The notes under the pieces: generated by a model
The model's input: only the letters and a program-made list of their open reading frames with translations
What the model was told of the DNA's origin: nothing
The model's database searches: none
In this document: piece after piece, positions 44,942-55,919 of the stretch
How positions within the stretch are numbered: the first letter of the stretch is position 1
Layout of the letters: every line of letters begins with the position of its first letter
Translations under genes and position numbers: made by a program
DNA from: Liopterus haemorrhoidalis
Taxonomy: Eukaryota; Arthropoda; Insecta; Coleoptera; Dytiscidae
Direction: 5' to 3'
Length of the DNA: 64,000 bases
NCBI GenBank assembly: GCA_963971575.1
Contig: OZ020620.1
Span: 39,904,924-39,968,923 of the forward strand

Positions 44942-45803
44942 AAGCTAACCAACACTATCCCATATGGCAAATTAAAATTATTTTATCATGGTCTTGTACA
45001 GTCTTCAATTACTTATGGCTTAATTGGATGGGGAGGAGCTGCTAAGATATACATAAACAAAGTCATTACACTGTAGAAAAGAATTGTTAAAATAATACTT
45101 CGTACAAGTATCTATTATCCTTCCAGTGGCTTATTCCAAGAAGCAAACATATCACACATTTTGCAATTTTATTCATATGCAATATTAAAGTATACACACA
45201 AAAATTCAAACGAACTTAATTTTACTAACCATAGTTACAGTACTAGACATAAGGAACGCGCAATTGTGAATAAAGTTAGCAAAAGTATTGCACAAAAGTA
45301 TTTTCTCTATTATGCCCCAAAAATTCATAATAAATTTAAAAAATATCTAGATGTTAACGATTTGACCCTGCAAAAAAATAATTATAAATTAAGAGCAAAA
45401 CAATTTTTAAATGACATCGACTGATGATTTAAATTACATATTTTCCAGTTCATAAATGTGTTTAGTGGATATACTTAGTATTTAGCTCGTTGATTCAAAC
45501 TATTTATTCGTTTCTTTTCAAGTACATTTCCCAAGTAAAACTAATCTACATTATTGTAATTGTATTGTGATTTATAGTATATGTTAACTAACCTTTATTA
45601 ATATAGAAAAATTTCGACATTATATTTATATCAACTGATAAGTTTAAATTGTTTAACAGGATACCACACACAGACTTGTCTAAGTGGTGTAAGATCCATA
45701 CATACTGTATAGATCCTAAGTACCTATATAAAATGTAAACTGTTTGTAATGTGCTTTACTTATTTAATAAAGGTAATAATAATAATAATAATAATAATAA
45801 TTT
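44942..45803 (+). pseudogene. LINE 3' end (RT C-terminus plus TAA-repeat tail)
   Basis: Starting inside family A, the frame reads LTNTIPYGKLKLFYHGLVQS, SITYGLIGWGGAAK, a stop, RIVKIILRTS, then from 45161 QFYSYAILKYTHKNSNELNF to a stop at 45424. The YGxIxWGG motif followed by a K.I(L)R helix and a tail with HxYxTR is typical of CR1/Jockey-group reverse transcriptase C-termini. About 360 bp of 3' UTR ends in GGTAATAATAAT... (45772-45800), after which family A resumes. It is a 5'-truncated, inactive insertion. Confidence 0.85.
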
Positions 45804-46008
45804 CACAACAGAGAAATATTTCGAAAAAACAAATTCTATTTGAAAATTATATTTCGAAATTATTTAACAAAAGTTGCTATAAAAGCAATAATTAACAACT
45901 TTTATTTGAGACATTTTTTGATAAAGCAGCATAAATTAAACAAGTACTTTGTGATGGCGGTCGGTCCTGTGCTGGCCACAGCTGATTTCTAGACACGAGA
46001 CACGAAAA

Positions 46009-46319
46009 TCGACACGAAATCGACACGAGTAAACTCCCATTTCTAGTCAACCGATTTTTACCAAAAGTTGATCAATTCGTGCCACTGATGTCAAAAGCTT
46101 AAATGTAAAGTTTCATAAAAATCCTTTTAGTCGAATTTGCTCTGCACGTGTACACGGACCGACAAACAGATCGACAGATAGACAGACAGACAGACAGACA
46201 TCATGCAAAAAATAGACAAAACATTATGTAGGGACCTCAGTGGAAATTCATCGAAATCTCGAAATGTCAAAATTGGTATGATCACAATACCTCCCTTATA
46301 TATGTTAGCGGTCGGTAAA
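46009..46319 (-). mobile_element. family A copy 6 (simple-end half)
   Basis: From ATCGACACGAGTAAACTCCC through a short CAGA tract to ATATGTTAGCGGTCGGT. The hairpin half is missing. Confidence 0.78.
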
Positions 46320-46450
46320 AATGATGGGATTATTTTAATTGGGACGAAACTATCGCAAATTATTTAAATTTAGTTTTAAAATAACTAAATGGAAACGATT
46401 AGCTCGCGATTTAAATTCATCAAAAATCGTCGATTTTGATGTGATTATAA

Positions 46451-46995
46451 AAAAATCAGCTGTGGCCACCACAGGACCGACCGCCATCATAAAGTACTTG
46501 TATAAAATTCATTCTAGCAACTTGGTCTAATATTTTCTAACAGAGATATTATTTACCATGACCATGGAAACGTTACATATAAGTATGAAAAAATTGAAAA
46601 ATTTTACAAAAATTTCGTTTTATCAAAATACGTCTCAAATAAAAGTTATTAGTTATTGTATTTAAGCTTAAATATGAAGTTCCATAAAAATCCTTTTAGC
46701 CGAATTTGCTCTGCACGTGTACACAGACAGACAGACGGACGGAGGGACAGACGAACAGACGGACGGACAGACGGACGGACAGACGGACGGACGGACGGAC
46801 GGACGGACAGACGGACGGACGGACAGACGGACGGACGGACAGACTGACGGACGGACGGACAGACGTACGGACATCATGCTAAAAATAGTCAAAACGTTAT
46901 GTAGGGACCTCAATTCGTGGAGATCCATCAAAATCTCGAAATGTCAAAATCGGTATGATCACAATACCTCCCTTATATATGTTGGCGGTCGGTAA
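46451..46995 (-). mobile_element. family A copy 7
   Basis: Hairpin end AATCAGCTGTGGCCACCACA, (CGGA/CAGA)n core at 46725-46870 and simple end TATGTTGGCGGTCGGT. Part between 46650 and 46670 is deleted. Confidence 0.82.
46725..46872. repeat. microsatellite (CGGA)n/(CAGA)n
   Basis: Core of family A copy 7. Confidence 0.95.
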
Positions 46996-47701
46996 AAATA
47001 TTATCCTGTTGCATTATAAAAAAAAAATCCCACAAAAACTTTGTAACAAAAAGTCACATATTATCAAATTCTCCCTCTAGTCTTAAGACTGAACAGATAG
47101 GGTCTGTTGAGTCCTTCGTATTAGCGAACATATTTCCCGAATGTCATCCACGGAGCTTTCCCTAACAGCTCTATTCCATTGTCACATCTGATACGGGGAA
47201 CGGACGTAGCAGCCGCAGGGGAGATCCCGCGGTAATGATTCGGACGCCGCAAGGGTCGCCTGTCGCCGACAACTATGCCGCACCCAACTAAATCGAATGT
47301 ACGTGTTCTTGAATATTAACTTTAATGTACTGGGTTGACGGGTACGATTTTTAGCATATTATGTCAAGCAGCGTAGAGAGATTTTCACTTAACTCAGAAT
47401 GCTACCGACTACACTTACTAATGGCACTAAGGACTAATTTTGCATATCACATAGATGTATATATTTATAGATCAAACGTACCACACCGAAATACATCCAA
47501 TTATACTTAATTGAAAATTTTTATGTCAATTTTCCTTTTTGAGATATTTTTCTGCTAACTTCTGTATATGAGTAGCCCTAAGCAAAATCAGTTAAATCAA
47601 CTGATTTTGCTTATTTATTTTTTTAGACTTTTTTTCTTATTATGTGACTCCTTTTCCCTAACCTCCTTATTAAAACATTCCAGTTTCCAATAGTTCTTTT
47701 T
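46996..47701. other. unannotated stretch, partly GC-richer
   Basis: 47140-47290 is GC-richer than its surroundings but has no convincing frame. No family was recognised. Confidence 0.45.
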
Positions 47702-48028
47702 TTTTACCGACCGCCAACATATATAAGGAAGGTATTGATCATACCGATTTTGACGCTTCGAGATTTCGATTGATCTCCACGAATTGAGGTCTCTACATAT
47801 CGTTTTGACTATTTTTAGCATGATGTCTGTCGGTCTGTCTGTCCGTCCGTCCGTCCGTCTATATGTCTGTTCGTCCGTCCGTCTGTCTGTCTGTGGACAC
47901 GTGCAGAGCAAATTCGGCTGAAAGGATTTTTATGAAACTTCATATTTAAGCTTCTGCCGAGTTGATCAACTTTTGGTAAAAATCGGTTGACTAAAAATGG
48001 GAGTTAACTCGTGTCGATTTTAAGATTT
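47702..48028 (+). mobile_element. family A copy 8 (simple-end half)
   Basis: TTTTACCGACCGCCAACATA, (GTCC/GTCT)n at 47828-47890, and truncation after CGTGTCGATTTTAAGATT. Confidence 0.8.
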
Positions 48029-48087
48029 AGATTAGATGGCTAAGACAAGATGAGACTTGTCGATGAGGAATCACGCCTATACATTTC

Positions 48088-48482
48088 ACTGATTTGGCCA
48101 AAGGTGCGTATACGCACCCCATAAAATAGAATGATGTACACAGCGACATGACAGATAAAATTTATATTTTTTCAAAATACGAAAGTTCATAACAATGTTC
48201 TCATACGGTTTGACTATATTTTAATTTTTTATATTACCAACAAGTGTACAGAAAAAGCCTGATTTTATAAATCAGTAAAATCATCAAAAGCTGACCAATT
48301 TCAAAATATTTAAAAAATATATTATACTCTTTAAATAAACTGCGAAATAAAATATTCACGAAGCTATTGCATCCTAGTAATGCTTGTAAAATAATTATGT
48401 AATAAAAATAAAACAATTGCTTTCCTTAAAAAAAATAATTTCTAAAAGGTTGCGTATACAAATATTTGGCCATTAATGGGTT
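48088..48482. mobile_element. possible TTAA (piggyBac-like) MITE, degenerate
   Basis: The right end TTTGGCCATTAATGGG is followed by TTAA, and the left end CACTGATTTGGCCAAAGG is related in inverted form. Just inside the left end is the perfect palindrome GGTGCGTATACGCACC. The left TTAA is not preserved. Confidence 0.5.
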
Positions 48483-49137
48483 AAGTAATTTCTGAGGAAG
48501 CCAATGAACCATTGGCGAACGATGAACATTTCTGGAAATAATTTAAAAAACTGTCCAAAAAACTGACTGATTCTTTATTTGCCTGATTTACCACATTAGA
48601 CGTTCATCCTTTTTTACAATAAAAATGTTGCATATATTTTCAAATTATTATTAGATTTTTAAAGTACACAATTTATAATCAAAATGTTTTGAAAGCGTAA
48701 AATACGAACAGTATAGTTTATGGTACTAAAATGAGTTTTCCTAGTAAAGAACGTAAAGAGTGAATCACTCCCATTATTTGTCGACTAGACTAGGGGAGCA
48801 GCAGGTCGATAAAACAGGGTGTCCAGCATAAGACGCAAACATAGTTAATTCAACAGTGCTTTCCTAGACTAGGTTGATTTTCATAAAGGCTTACTACTTA
48901 TGATTCACCCTCGTCATTACTGGTTTCAGCTTTGATGTAACGAAGATACGGCGGGTACGATTAATAATAAAGTTGAGCTGCCATGACGGTTGGCAATAGC
49001 TGCCAGCCGCGAAGATTGGCAATTGGTAGTTTAAAGCAAAAATGTTTTTGTTTCAATTTTATCAATGAATTAGTTATAGCGAGACACACTGGCAATAACT
49101 GCTGAGGAAACACTTGCAAACTGGCTACTGTCAGTAA
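48483..49137. other. unannotated stretch
   Basis: No feature could be supported. Confidence 0.45.
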
Positions 49138-49888
49138 ACAAGGTACGGGTAACCCCCGTTCATTGCGACCCCGGCTAGTGTGGATTCGTTATACTGCGAC
49201 CGACAATTTAAGATTTTTAAGACACATCGACAAAGCGTGGAATGAAGTCACCCAGTCGTGTATGAAGGGTGTTTGAAAAAATTGAAAAATTTGAAAAAAT
49301 TGTTCAGTGAAATTGCTGAAGCTCACTGTAATCATGAAAATTATGTTGAAAATATCATCGAAGGTATTATTCATATAGCCATTTCCGAAGGCATCGAAGG
49401 TTTTGATGAAGATGCTATTCAGACTTTGTTAAAATCACACGGGGAACCTTTGACTAATGAATAGCTGCAGAAAATGGACTGCCATACGTACCTAGAAAAT
49501 GACGAACCTGTTCCCGTGCGAAATTTAACTGTTAAAACCATCGAAAAGGCACTTTCTCTTCACAATCAATGCATGGAGTTGTTAGAAGAGAACAACGAAG
49601 ATTACGAGCGGGTGCTGTTTAACGTGGCTGTAATGCATTACTTGACAGTTATCGGCAAATTTTGCACAATAAACGTAGAGAAGCCAAACAAGGGAATCTA
49701 GATTCCTTTTTTCAACGTGGAACAAAATAAATAAATTATTAATTATTTAATGTACGCCTTTTTGTTATTCTTAATGTTTATTTAATAAATAAAGTGTTTT
49801 TCGAGGTTTACAATGTTTTTTTCAAAAATCCCTCGTTTATTGCGAAATTTCGCTTAACGCGATCATGTCCAGAACGTATCCCCTTGTA
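49138..49888 (+). pseudogene. Tigger transposase remnant 3 with TIR-like ends
   Basis: The left end ACAAGGTACGGGTAACCCCC and right end (inverted) ACAAGGGGATACGTTCTGGA are Tigger-like. The frame from about 49210 contains HIDKAWNEVTQSC, IISEGIEGFDEDAIQ-like residues and the typical LLKSHGEPLTNE motif, then a stop (49464), then DCHTYLENDEPVPVRNLTVK, IEKALSLHNQCMELLEENNE and a C-terminal helix to 49701. This is the part of Tigger transposases after the DDE core. The DNA-binding region and most of the DDE domain are deleted. An AATAAA-type signal follows at 49727. It is the longest of the three Tigger remnants here. Confidence 0.8.
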
Positions 49889-50375
49889 CTTTTGGAGGTG
49901 TGGATTGGACATAAGAGAAGCAGAGAGAAAGAGAAACGGAGGAACAAATATAGTTGAAGAATTGAGAAGGAGAGATAATAAGGTGCAAGAACAGGAAAGA
50001 ACAGACGGCAAAGATAAATCACGGAGTGTAAGATATAAAAAGAGTGATCGGAATACCGAGATACCTGAAGGAGAAAAAAGAAAGCTCCGGGGGGTAGAGT
50101 CAGGAGGTTAGCGAGGCTAAGATGCGACAACGAAGAGAGGAACAATAGGTACTGGGCAAAGCCAGAGAACAACCTCAGCAGAATGTGCAAGGAAGAAGAG
50201 GAAACCGTGGAGCATTTAGCTAAAAAGTAAAAGGAACTGGCTGTATGGAAGGAAGAGATAAAGGAACTGATGAGTGAGGAAGGCAAGGGAGAAAGATGGG
50301 TGAGAGAACTGGAAGAAAGAAGGAAGGAGATCGGAGAAAGAGATCTCACTCTTTGTTATAGTTATTAAGACAATA
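49889..50375 (+). pseudogene. LINE ORF2 3' fragment (zinc-knuckle tail)
   Basis: The frame reads RLARLRCDNEERNNRYWAKP, CKEEEETVEHLAKK, a stop, then ELAVWKEEIKELMSEEG and a charged tail. LRCDNEERNNRYW...RMCxxxxETxEHL is the cysteine/histidine motif at the end of Jockey/I/R1-type LINE ORF2. The stop falls where the last cysteine is expected. The A-rich coding strand gives a long but spurious open frame on the opposite strand. Confidence 0.75.
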
Positions 50376-50756
50376 GTGGATAGGCATGATTTTTATTTTA
50401 TTTTTTATTATATTCCTCTTGTTGCATATTAACATAAAAAACAGTTCTAGTATTCTACATGTTTACCGAATTAAATTATATATTAAAATACATAAAACAT
50501 GGAAGATCCAGGGCCCAGTACTTCGAAACATCGAAAATATTGTTTAGTCCGATGTGAACAAATACTTTGTTTAGAACTCCACAAAATCAATTTATTTCAT
50601 TACCTAATGGTGAAAAACAAAATAAAAGGAAGAAAAGAATCAATGTTGGGTAAATTGTCACTCTGAGCCCTAACAAAATCTTTATCTGCCATTTTAATAA
50701 TAAATGCGTGAAAAATTGTTTAAAAAACAAATACAAAACTCTCAAACAATACACGT
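50376..50756. other. unannotated AT-rich stretch
   Basis: Nothing recognised. Confidence 0.5.
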
Positions 50757-51937
50757 TAGAGTTGGCAATAACAATTAATCAATCGATTAATTGATCATTT
50801 GATTAATCGAAATTTTATAATCGATTTTGATTTTATTGGTAAAAAATAACCTATTAATTTAATTTGAAATAAAAAAAGAAACATGTTCATTCGCCACGAA
50901 AAAAATTACCGTCTTAATGTTGTATTTTAAGGCTGATATAAAATCATTTGACCATTTTATTAGGAAAGCATAAGTAATGGGAGGTAATACAATGTCTGCA
51001 TAAACAAATATTTTTTTTTTTTTACAATCAAGCTGTAACAATAAATAATGCCCGTTTGAACGAATACTATATTAATATTGATATTGCATACTAAGTACGT
51101 AAATTTTTAATACAATTAATTAATTGTTAAAATAAATTTTTGCTTATTGAACAGAAGAGAGCAAAGTCATCCTACCGCCCAGTGTTTCAACAATACAACT
51201 AAGTAATTTCTTGAAAATAAAATAAAATTATCAATTAATAATAAATTAACTCCTTAACGCACAATTTAAAAAAAAAAAAAACCGACCAAAAAAAATCTTT
51301 TTTTTTTCTTTAAGAAAATACATATTTGGACCTTAATTTCAATAAATATTTTTAAACAAATGCAAAATTATTAAAAATTCAATAAAAATAGTGGATAAAT
51401 AATTATAGTGGATTTTGAATCGCATTGCAGATCGAATATTGTACCCATCGTACTTTTTTTCAATTTCCAGTTACTATTTTGAAGGGGAAGAAGGAGACGA
51501 AAAAAAAAAAACTGAAAAATATTTAATTTTACCTAAATTTGTAACAATATAATAATAATAATAATTATTAGCTGAAAAATAATAAAATACGCCATTTTAT
51601 TCCCAAATAAAAAAACTTTATAGCTTACAATACAGAATTACATGATGAATATCAATAAATTGAATGTTTTTCTCGGTTTTTATTAAGTTATTTTCAATGT
51701 CCGGATATATTCGAATGTGAACATTTTAGCGACATAAATTGCGACGCAGACCGTATATATACGGGTCTGCACATTTTGGCCGGTTTTGCGCGCCCGCATT
51801 AATACGTTTGTGCGCGTTAAGGGGTTAATCGAAACTTTATTTATTAAAAAATAAAGCAATATTTATTAAAAAATATTGTATGATTAATAGATTAATTGAG
51901 TATTATATCAATATTCGATTAATCGTTGCCATTCCTA
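50757..51937. mobile_element. hAT element with GATTAATCGATTAAT subterminal repeats
   Basis: Ends TAGAGTTGGCAATAAC and inverted GTTGCCATTCCTA. Flanks ATACACGT and ATACACACGT suggest a slightly changed 8-bp duplication. Both subterminal zones carry reiterated ATTAATCGATTAAT motifs. A TTAA element is nested at 51250-51824. Confidence 0.7.
51250..51824. mobile_element. piggyBac-like MITE at TTAA
   Basis: Ends CTCCTTAACGCACAA and inverted TTGTGCGCGTTAAGGGG are flanked by TTAA (51246-51249, 51825-51828). A 24-25 bp palindrome centred on GTATATATAC lies at 51746-51770 near the right end. 575 bp, AT-rich, non-coding. Confidence 0.85.
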
Positions 51938-52655
51938 ATACACACGTAAAGGCTTGGGTAGGTAGTCTGGGACGTGTAGCTTCTGACGTCATGCCCAGTC
52001 GTATTTACTCGGCAACCTTCGCGCTGTGGTCGACTTTATTTCAAATTTATAATATTTTAATTACAAAATTTCACTGAAATATTAAGTAAAATGTGATTTT
52101 TGTTTTGTTAGGTGACATAACTAATATTAACGTATCAAAAAAATGTACTTTTAAAAAATATAAATTTTATGCATATCCCCAATCCGTAAATAATGAATAC
52201 TTTTTTAGAATCTACTTATTTTAATGAAAAACTGTTATAAATTATATAATTACTCAATGTCCTTTTTAACTGTCCGTGACTACAAGTTGTTGAACGCATC
52301 GTTTAGTATTAAATAAAGCTACCCCAGTATAGTTATTTTCTAAATTCATTTAAATTCTTACCCTTCCACTGGTAATTCTATACCAGTCGTGACAACAAAG
52401 AGTAGATCATCACTCAGTATCATATTCAAAATCAACAACATTAACCTAAATTTTCATAGAATATCTTATATCTTCCAAATACTGTCACTGCTGCTTTGAC
52501 ATTCATTTCCGACATTATTATAATATTAGGGTTCATAATATTTAATTATTTATTATAACTTTTAATTAATAAATAATTAATAAATAAATTTAAAAGGGTA
52601 CATATGTGGTATAATTTAATGTCGACAAATTAACTTTGTGAAAATGTTGTATATT
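51938..52655. other. unannotated AT-rich stretch
   Basis: No gene or repeat was recognised. Confidence 0.5.
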
Positions 52656-52657
52656 TA

Positions 52658-53763
52658 CCAGGTCTACAAGTATGAAATGCGGATTTTTTTTTAAAATAAA
52701 ACACATTAAACTCAAAAGAACAGTAAAAGTTTATTTATTCAAAGTATGTTCCATTAGAAGTTATACATTTTTCCCATCTTTCAGGTAATTTGTGAATACC
52801 TCGCCAGTAGAACTCTTCCCCTTTCTCCGCAAACCATTCATCTATTCATTCTTTCACATTTTCATATGAACAAAAGTGCTGCTCGGCAAGTGCGTGACCC
52901 ATCGATGCGAACAAGTGGTAATCTGAAGGGGCCAAGTCTGGTGAGTAAGCGGCATGGGGTAGCACTTCCCACTTGAGTGCCTCCAATGTGTTGCAAACTG
53001 CTTTTGCCTTATGTGATGGAGCGTTATTGTGAAGAAAGATTACCTTGTGCTGTCTTCTTTCGTATTCTGGTCGTTTTATGAGCAGCGAATGGTTCAATTC
53101 GATCAGTTGTTGTTGGTAGCGTTGGGTATTAACTGTTTCACCAGGTTTTAACAATTCATAATAGACCACACCCTTTTGGTCCCACCAAGTACAGAGCATT
53201 GTCTTTTTGCCAAAGCGATTCGGTCTTGCAGTTGATTGATGGATGGTGAGCCTGGGTTCACCCACGATTTTTTACATTTGGGATTTTCAAAATAAATCCA
53301 TTTTTCATCGCCAGTAATGATACGATGCAAAAAAGACTTTCTTTTGTATCGTGCAAGCAAAATTTCACAAGTGTTTTTGCGTTTTTCCATCTGCCTCTCA
53401 TTCAATGCATGTGGAACCCATCTGCCGACTTTCTGGATTTTACCCATCTCTCGTAGGCGATTGGAAACAGCGTGTTGACTAACGCCTAACTGCTCTGCTA
53501 GTTGTTTTTGTGATTGACTATCGTCTTCCTGTAGCAATGTTTCCAATTTTGTATCTTCGCGAATGCTCTTTATTTGGCACAAAATTTGACATTTTTAACA
53601 CAGTAAAACCAAACTATATGATCACTTTTGAAATTATAACCTATACGCATTTGACACTTAATGATAACGTAACAAAACGCCATATGTGTTGAAACTTTGA
53701 ACTACACACTCTGTTTGCGCGGCAAGTTTGAAAAAAATCCGCATTTCATACTTGTAGACCTGG
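52658..53763 (-). mobile_element. mariner element, near full length, dead
   Basis: Perfect TIRs begin CCAGGTCTACAAGTATGAAA and are flanked by TA (52656-52657, 53764-53765). It encloses the transposase pseudogene 52737-53612. Confidence 0.92.
52737..53612 (-). pseudogene. mariner transposase with frameshift and catalytic D-to-N change
   Basis: An N-terminal start (MSNFVPNKEHS, about 53600) is followed almost at once by the second HTH (LETLLQEDDSQSQKQLAEQL, VSQHAVSNRLREMG), so the first HTH is deleted. The linker WVPHALNERQ and first catalytic block GDEKWIYFENPK are intact. A single-base frameshift near 53260 moves the rest into another frame, with YYELLKPGETVNTQRY. The second catalytic block reads FLHNNAPSHK, with Asn where the catalytic Asp of HDNAPSH stands. 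The third block YSPDLAPSDYHLF is intact. A TGA stop (52846-52848) precedes an otherwise typical tail. The family is mariner DD34D; it is certainly inactive. Confidence 0.92.
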
Positions 53764-53765
53764 TA

Positions 53766-54040
53766 ATAATGGTTGAAATAAATAACATTGTAAATTTACA
53801 CTATTTTTATTTATTAACTGCTACTAGTTACGGCTTTCGCCATTTTCAAAGCAATAAAATATGACACAAACATTACAACTTAAATACTGTTTCGGGTAAG
53901 AATTTAATGTTAATCCTATGAGAGGGGAGGTAGACAAGTCGGTCATCTCATTAAGGGTTTTTCCTTGTTTGTTCAATTCCATAATCTCGTGCGTCTCCAA
54001 TAAATTTAATTTGGGGCCTTTTGGTTATGAATGAATGACA
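53766..54040. other. unannotated spacer
   Basis: It contains CCATTTTCAAAGCAAT, shared with 10898. No gene. Confidence 0.45.
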
Positions 54041-54099
54041 TCTGACTAATTAGTACCTAATTATTGTTTTCGTTTCACTTTAAACCCTTGCATTTTAAA

Positions 54100-54655
54100 A
54101 TGGCGGAAGAATTTTCATCAAAACATTTTTTATGCTGTTTAATGTTGTATGAGTACCATAAAAAAAAATCTCCTACAGTTGCTATATAAAACATTTGCAC
54201 TGTTTATGGTGATAAACTAAGTGTACGCACATGTCAACAATGGTTTAAAAAATTTAAATCAGGAAATTTATGCTTGGATGATGAACTGCGATCCGGAAGG
54301 CCCTATAAAGGAATAATTTATTATGAGATGTTAAAACCAGGGCAAAGTGTTAATTCTGATCTCTACTGTGAACAATTGGATCGACTAAATCAAAACTTGA
54401 CCAGAAATCGACCAGAAATTGTGAATAGAAGAGGAGTTATTCTTCAAGGCGACAATGCCTGACCTCATTCATAAAAAAAAGACACGTGAAAAATTTTTCG
54501 AGCTTGATTGGGAGGTTTTAACACACCCACCCTACTCACTAGACATTTCACCCTCCGACTATCACTTATTTCGGTCACTGAAACATTTTTTAAGAAACAA
54601 GACACCTAGAGATATGAACCATGTTAAAATGAGCATTGAACAATTTTTTCCTTAA
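54100..54655 (+). pseudogene. mariner transposase, internally deleted
   Basis: It begins MAEEFSSKHFLCCLMLYEYH at 54101 with an HTH (VYGDKLSVRTCQQWFKKFKS), then LDDELRSGRPYKG joined directly to IIYYEMLKPGQSVNSDLYCE and the second catalytic block RRGVILQGDNA. After a stop and frame change, the third block PPYSLDISPSDYHLF follows, with a substituted residue after YS. About 100 residues including the first catalytic Asp are missing, at the same junction as in 42298-43057. Stops at several points confirm inactivity. Confidence 0.85.
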
Positions 54656-55227
54656 CCCGTAGTTGACCAAAATATACACATCCAACCAAGTGGGGTGTAA
54701 TATACCCCAGGTTCTCATTTAATATCAATTAAAATAAGGTAAACTTTATACAGTTAGATGCTGTCAAGCCTATAGAATAATATTACAAAAAAAAAAATTC
54801 AAAGTAATTGCTTTTTTAATAATTTTTTCAATAAAAGTCAAAATCACGCCAATTTCTTTCCTAAATTGCATCATACTTCAAGTAGCGTCTCGAGTTGACT
54901 GACAACATTGCATCTCTCATTAACACCAACTCTCACACACTAGCTCTCTGATTGGTCTATGTATTTTGGTGGGGGAGACAATTTCTTTCTCATTTCTCAA
55001 GCAACGCTTGAATTTTGAACGTTTATTTATTTATAATTCGTTCGAAATGCGCTGTTGCCAAATATAATTTAAACATATTTTTTTGTAAATGGTGTTTTTG
55101 ATTTTTTTGTCGATTAAAAATTAAATTATTGTTAAATATTAACTAATTCATAAATATTGTCAATAGATACATCATTTCCACTATTAATATACTGGGGTGT
55201 GACACACCCCATTTGGTCAAGCTTGGG
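54656..55227. mobile_element. piggyBac-like MITE at TTAA
   Basis: Ends CCCGTAGTTGACCAAA and inverted TTTGGTCAAGCTTGGG begin with the CCC typical of piggyBac and are flanked by TTAA (54652-54655, 55228-55231). Inside each end are GGGGTGT...ACACCCC-type palindromes (54694-54712; 55194-55210). It is non-coding. Confidence 0.9.
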
Positions 55228-55329
55228 TTAAAAAAAACAGGAATTTTATAAATCGGGAATATTTTCTCTTCCTGATAAATGGCAGAGTGTTATAGATCAC
55301 AATGGTAACTATGTTACTCAATAAAGTAC

Positions 55330-55856
55330 TTTTTACCGACCGTCAACATATATAAAGGAGGTATTGTGATCATACCAATTTTGACGTTTCAAGATTTCGA
55401 TGGATCTCCACGAATTGAGGTCCCTACATAACGTTTTGACTATTTTTAGCATGATGTCTGTCGGTCTGTCTGTCCATCCGTCTGTCCGTCTGTCTGTCTG
55501 TCCGTCTGTCTGTCCGTCTGTCCGTCTGTCTAAGATTTTTGTGAATATTTCAAACAGAAAAATATCTCGAAAAAATTTATTAAACAAAAGTTGCTATAAA
55601 AGCAATAACTAATAACTTTTATTTGAGACGTTTTTTGATAAAACGAAAAATTTCGAATAATTTATGTAAAATGTTTTGAATATTTTTCCAAGTCTCAATT
55701 TTTTCATATTTATTTGTAACGTTTCCATGGTCATGATAAATAATATCTCTGCTAGAAAATATTAGGTCAAGTTATTTCTACTCTGCTGCTAGAATGTAAT
55801 TTATATAAGTACTTTATAATGGCGGTCGGTCCTGTGGTGGCCACAGCTGATTTTTT
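55330..55856 (+). mobile_element. family A copy 9
   Basis: Simple end ACCGACCGTCAACATATATA, (GTCT/GTCC)n at 55458-55530, hairpin end CTGTGGTGGCCACAG. A part next to the microsatellite is deleted. Confidence 0.82.
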
Positions 55857-55919
55857 CTTTCGTTTTGTTTCTATTTAAATAATACCAAATAAACGAAAAA
55901 ACTCTCCGGTACACCTAAT

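Larger units (their letters stand above)
44366..45987 (+). mobile_element. family A copy 5, with nested MITE and LINE
   Basis: Simple end ACCGACCGCCAACATA at 44368, (GTCT)n core at 44700-44770, hairpin end near 45968 with one mismatch in the stem. A 199-bp MITE interrupts the simple end at 44394, and a LINE tail is inserted at about 44942-45803. Confidence 0.82.
54041..55917 (+). mobile_element. internally deleted mariner, copy 2, with two nested elements
   Basis: The right terminus ...AAACTCTCCGGTACACCTAA matches the end of copy 1 (42298). The transposase remnant (54100-54655) is broken. A TTAA element sits at 54656-55227 and family A copy 9 at 55330-55856; the outer mariner sequence is continuous across both when compared with copy 1. 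Confidence 0.85.

Noticed and set aside
49837..50349. 170-codon minus-strand frame rich in Ser and Leu
   Set aside because: It is antisense to the purine-rich LINE 3' coding strand (49889-50375); its composition reflects the complement of Glu/Lys/Arg codons.
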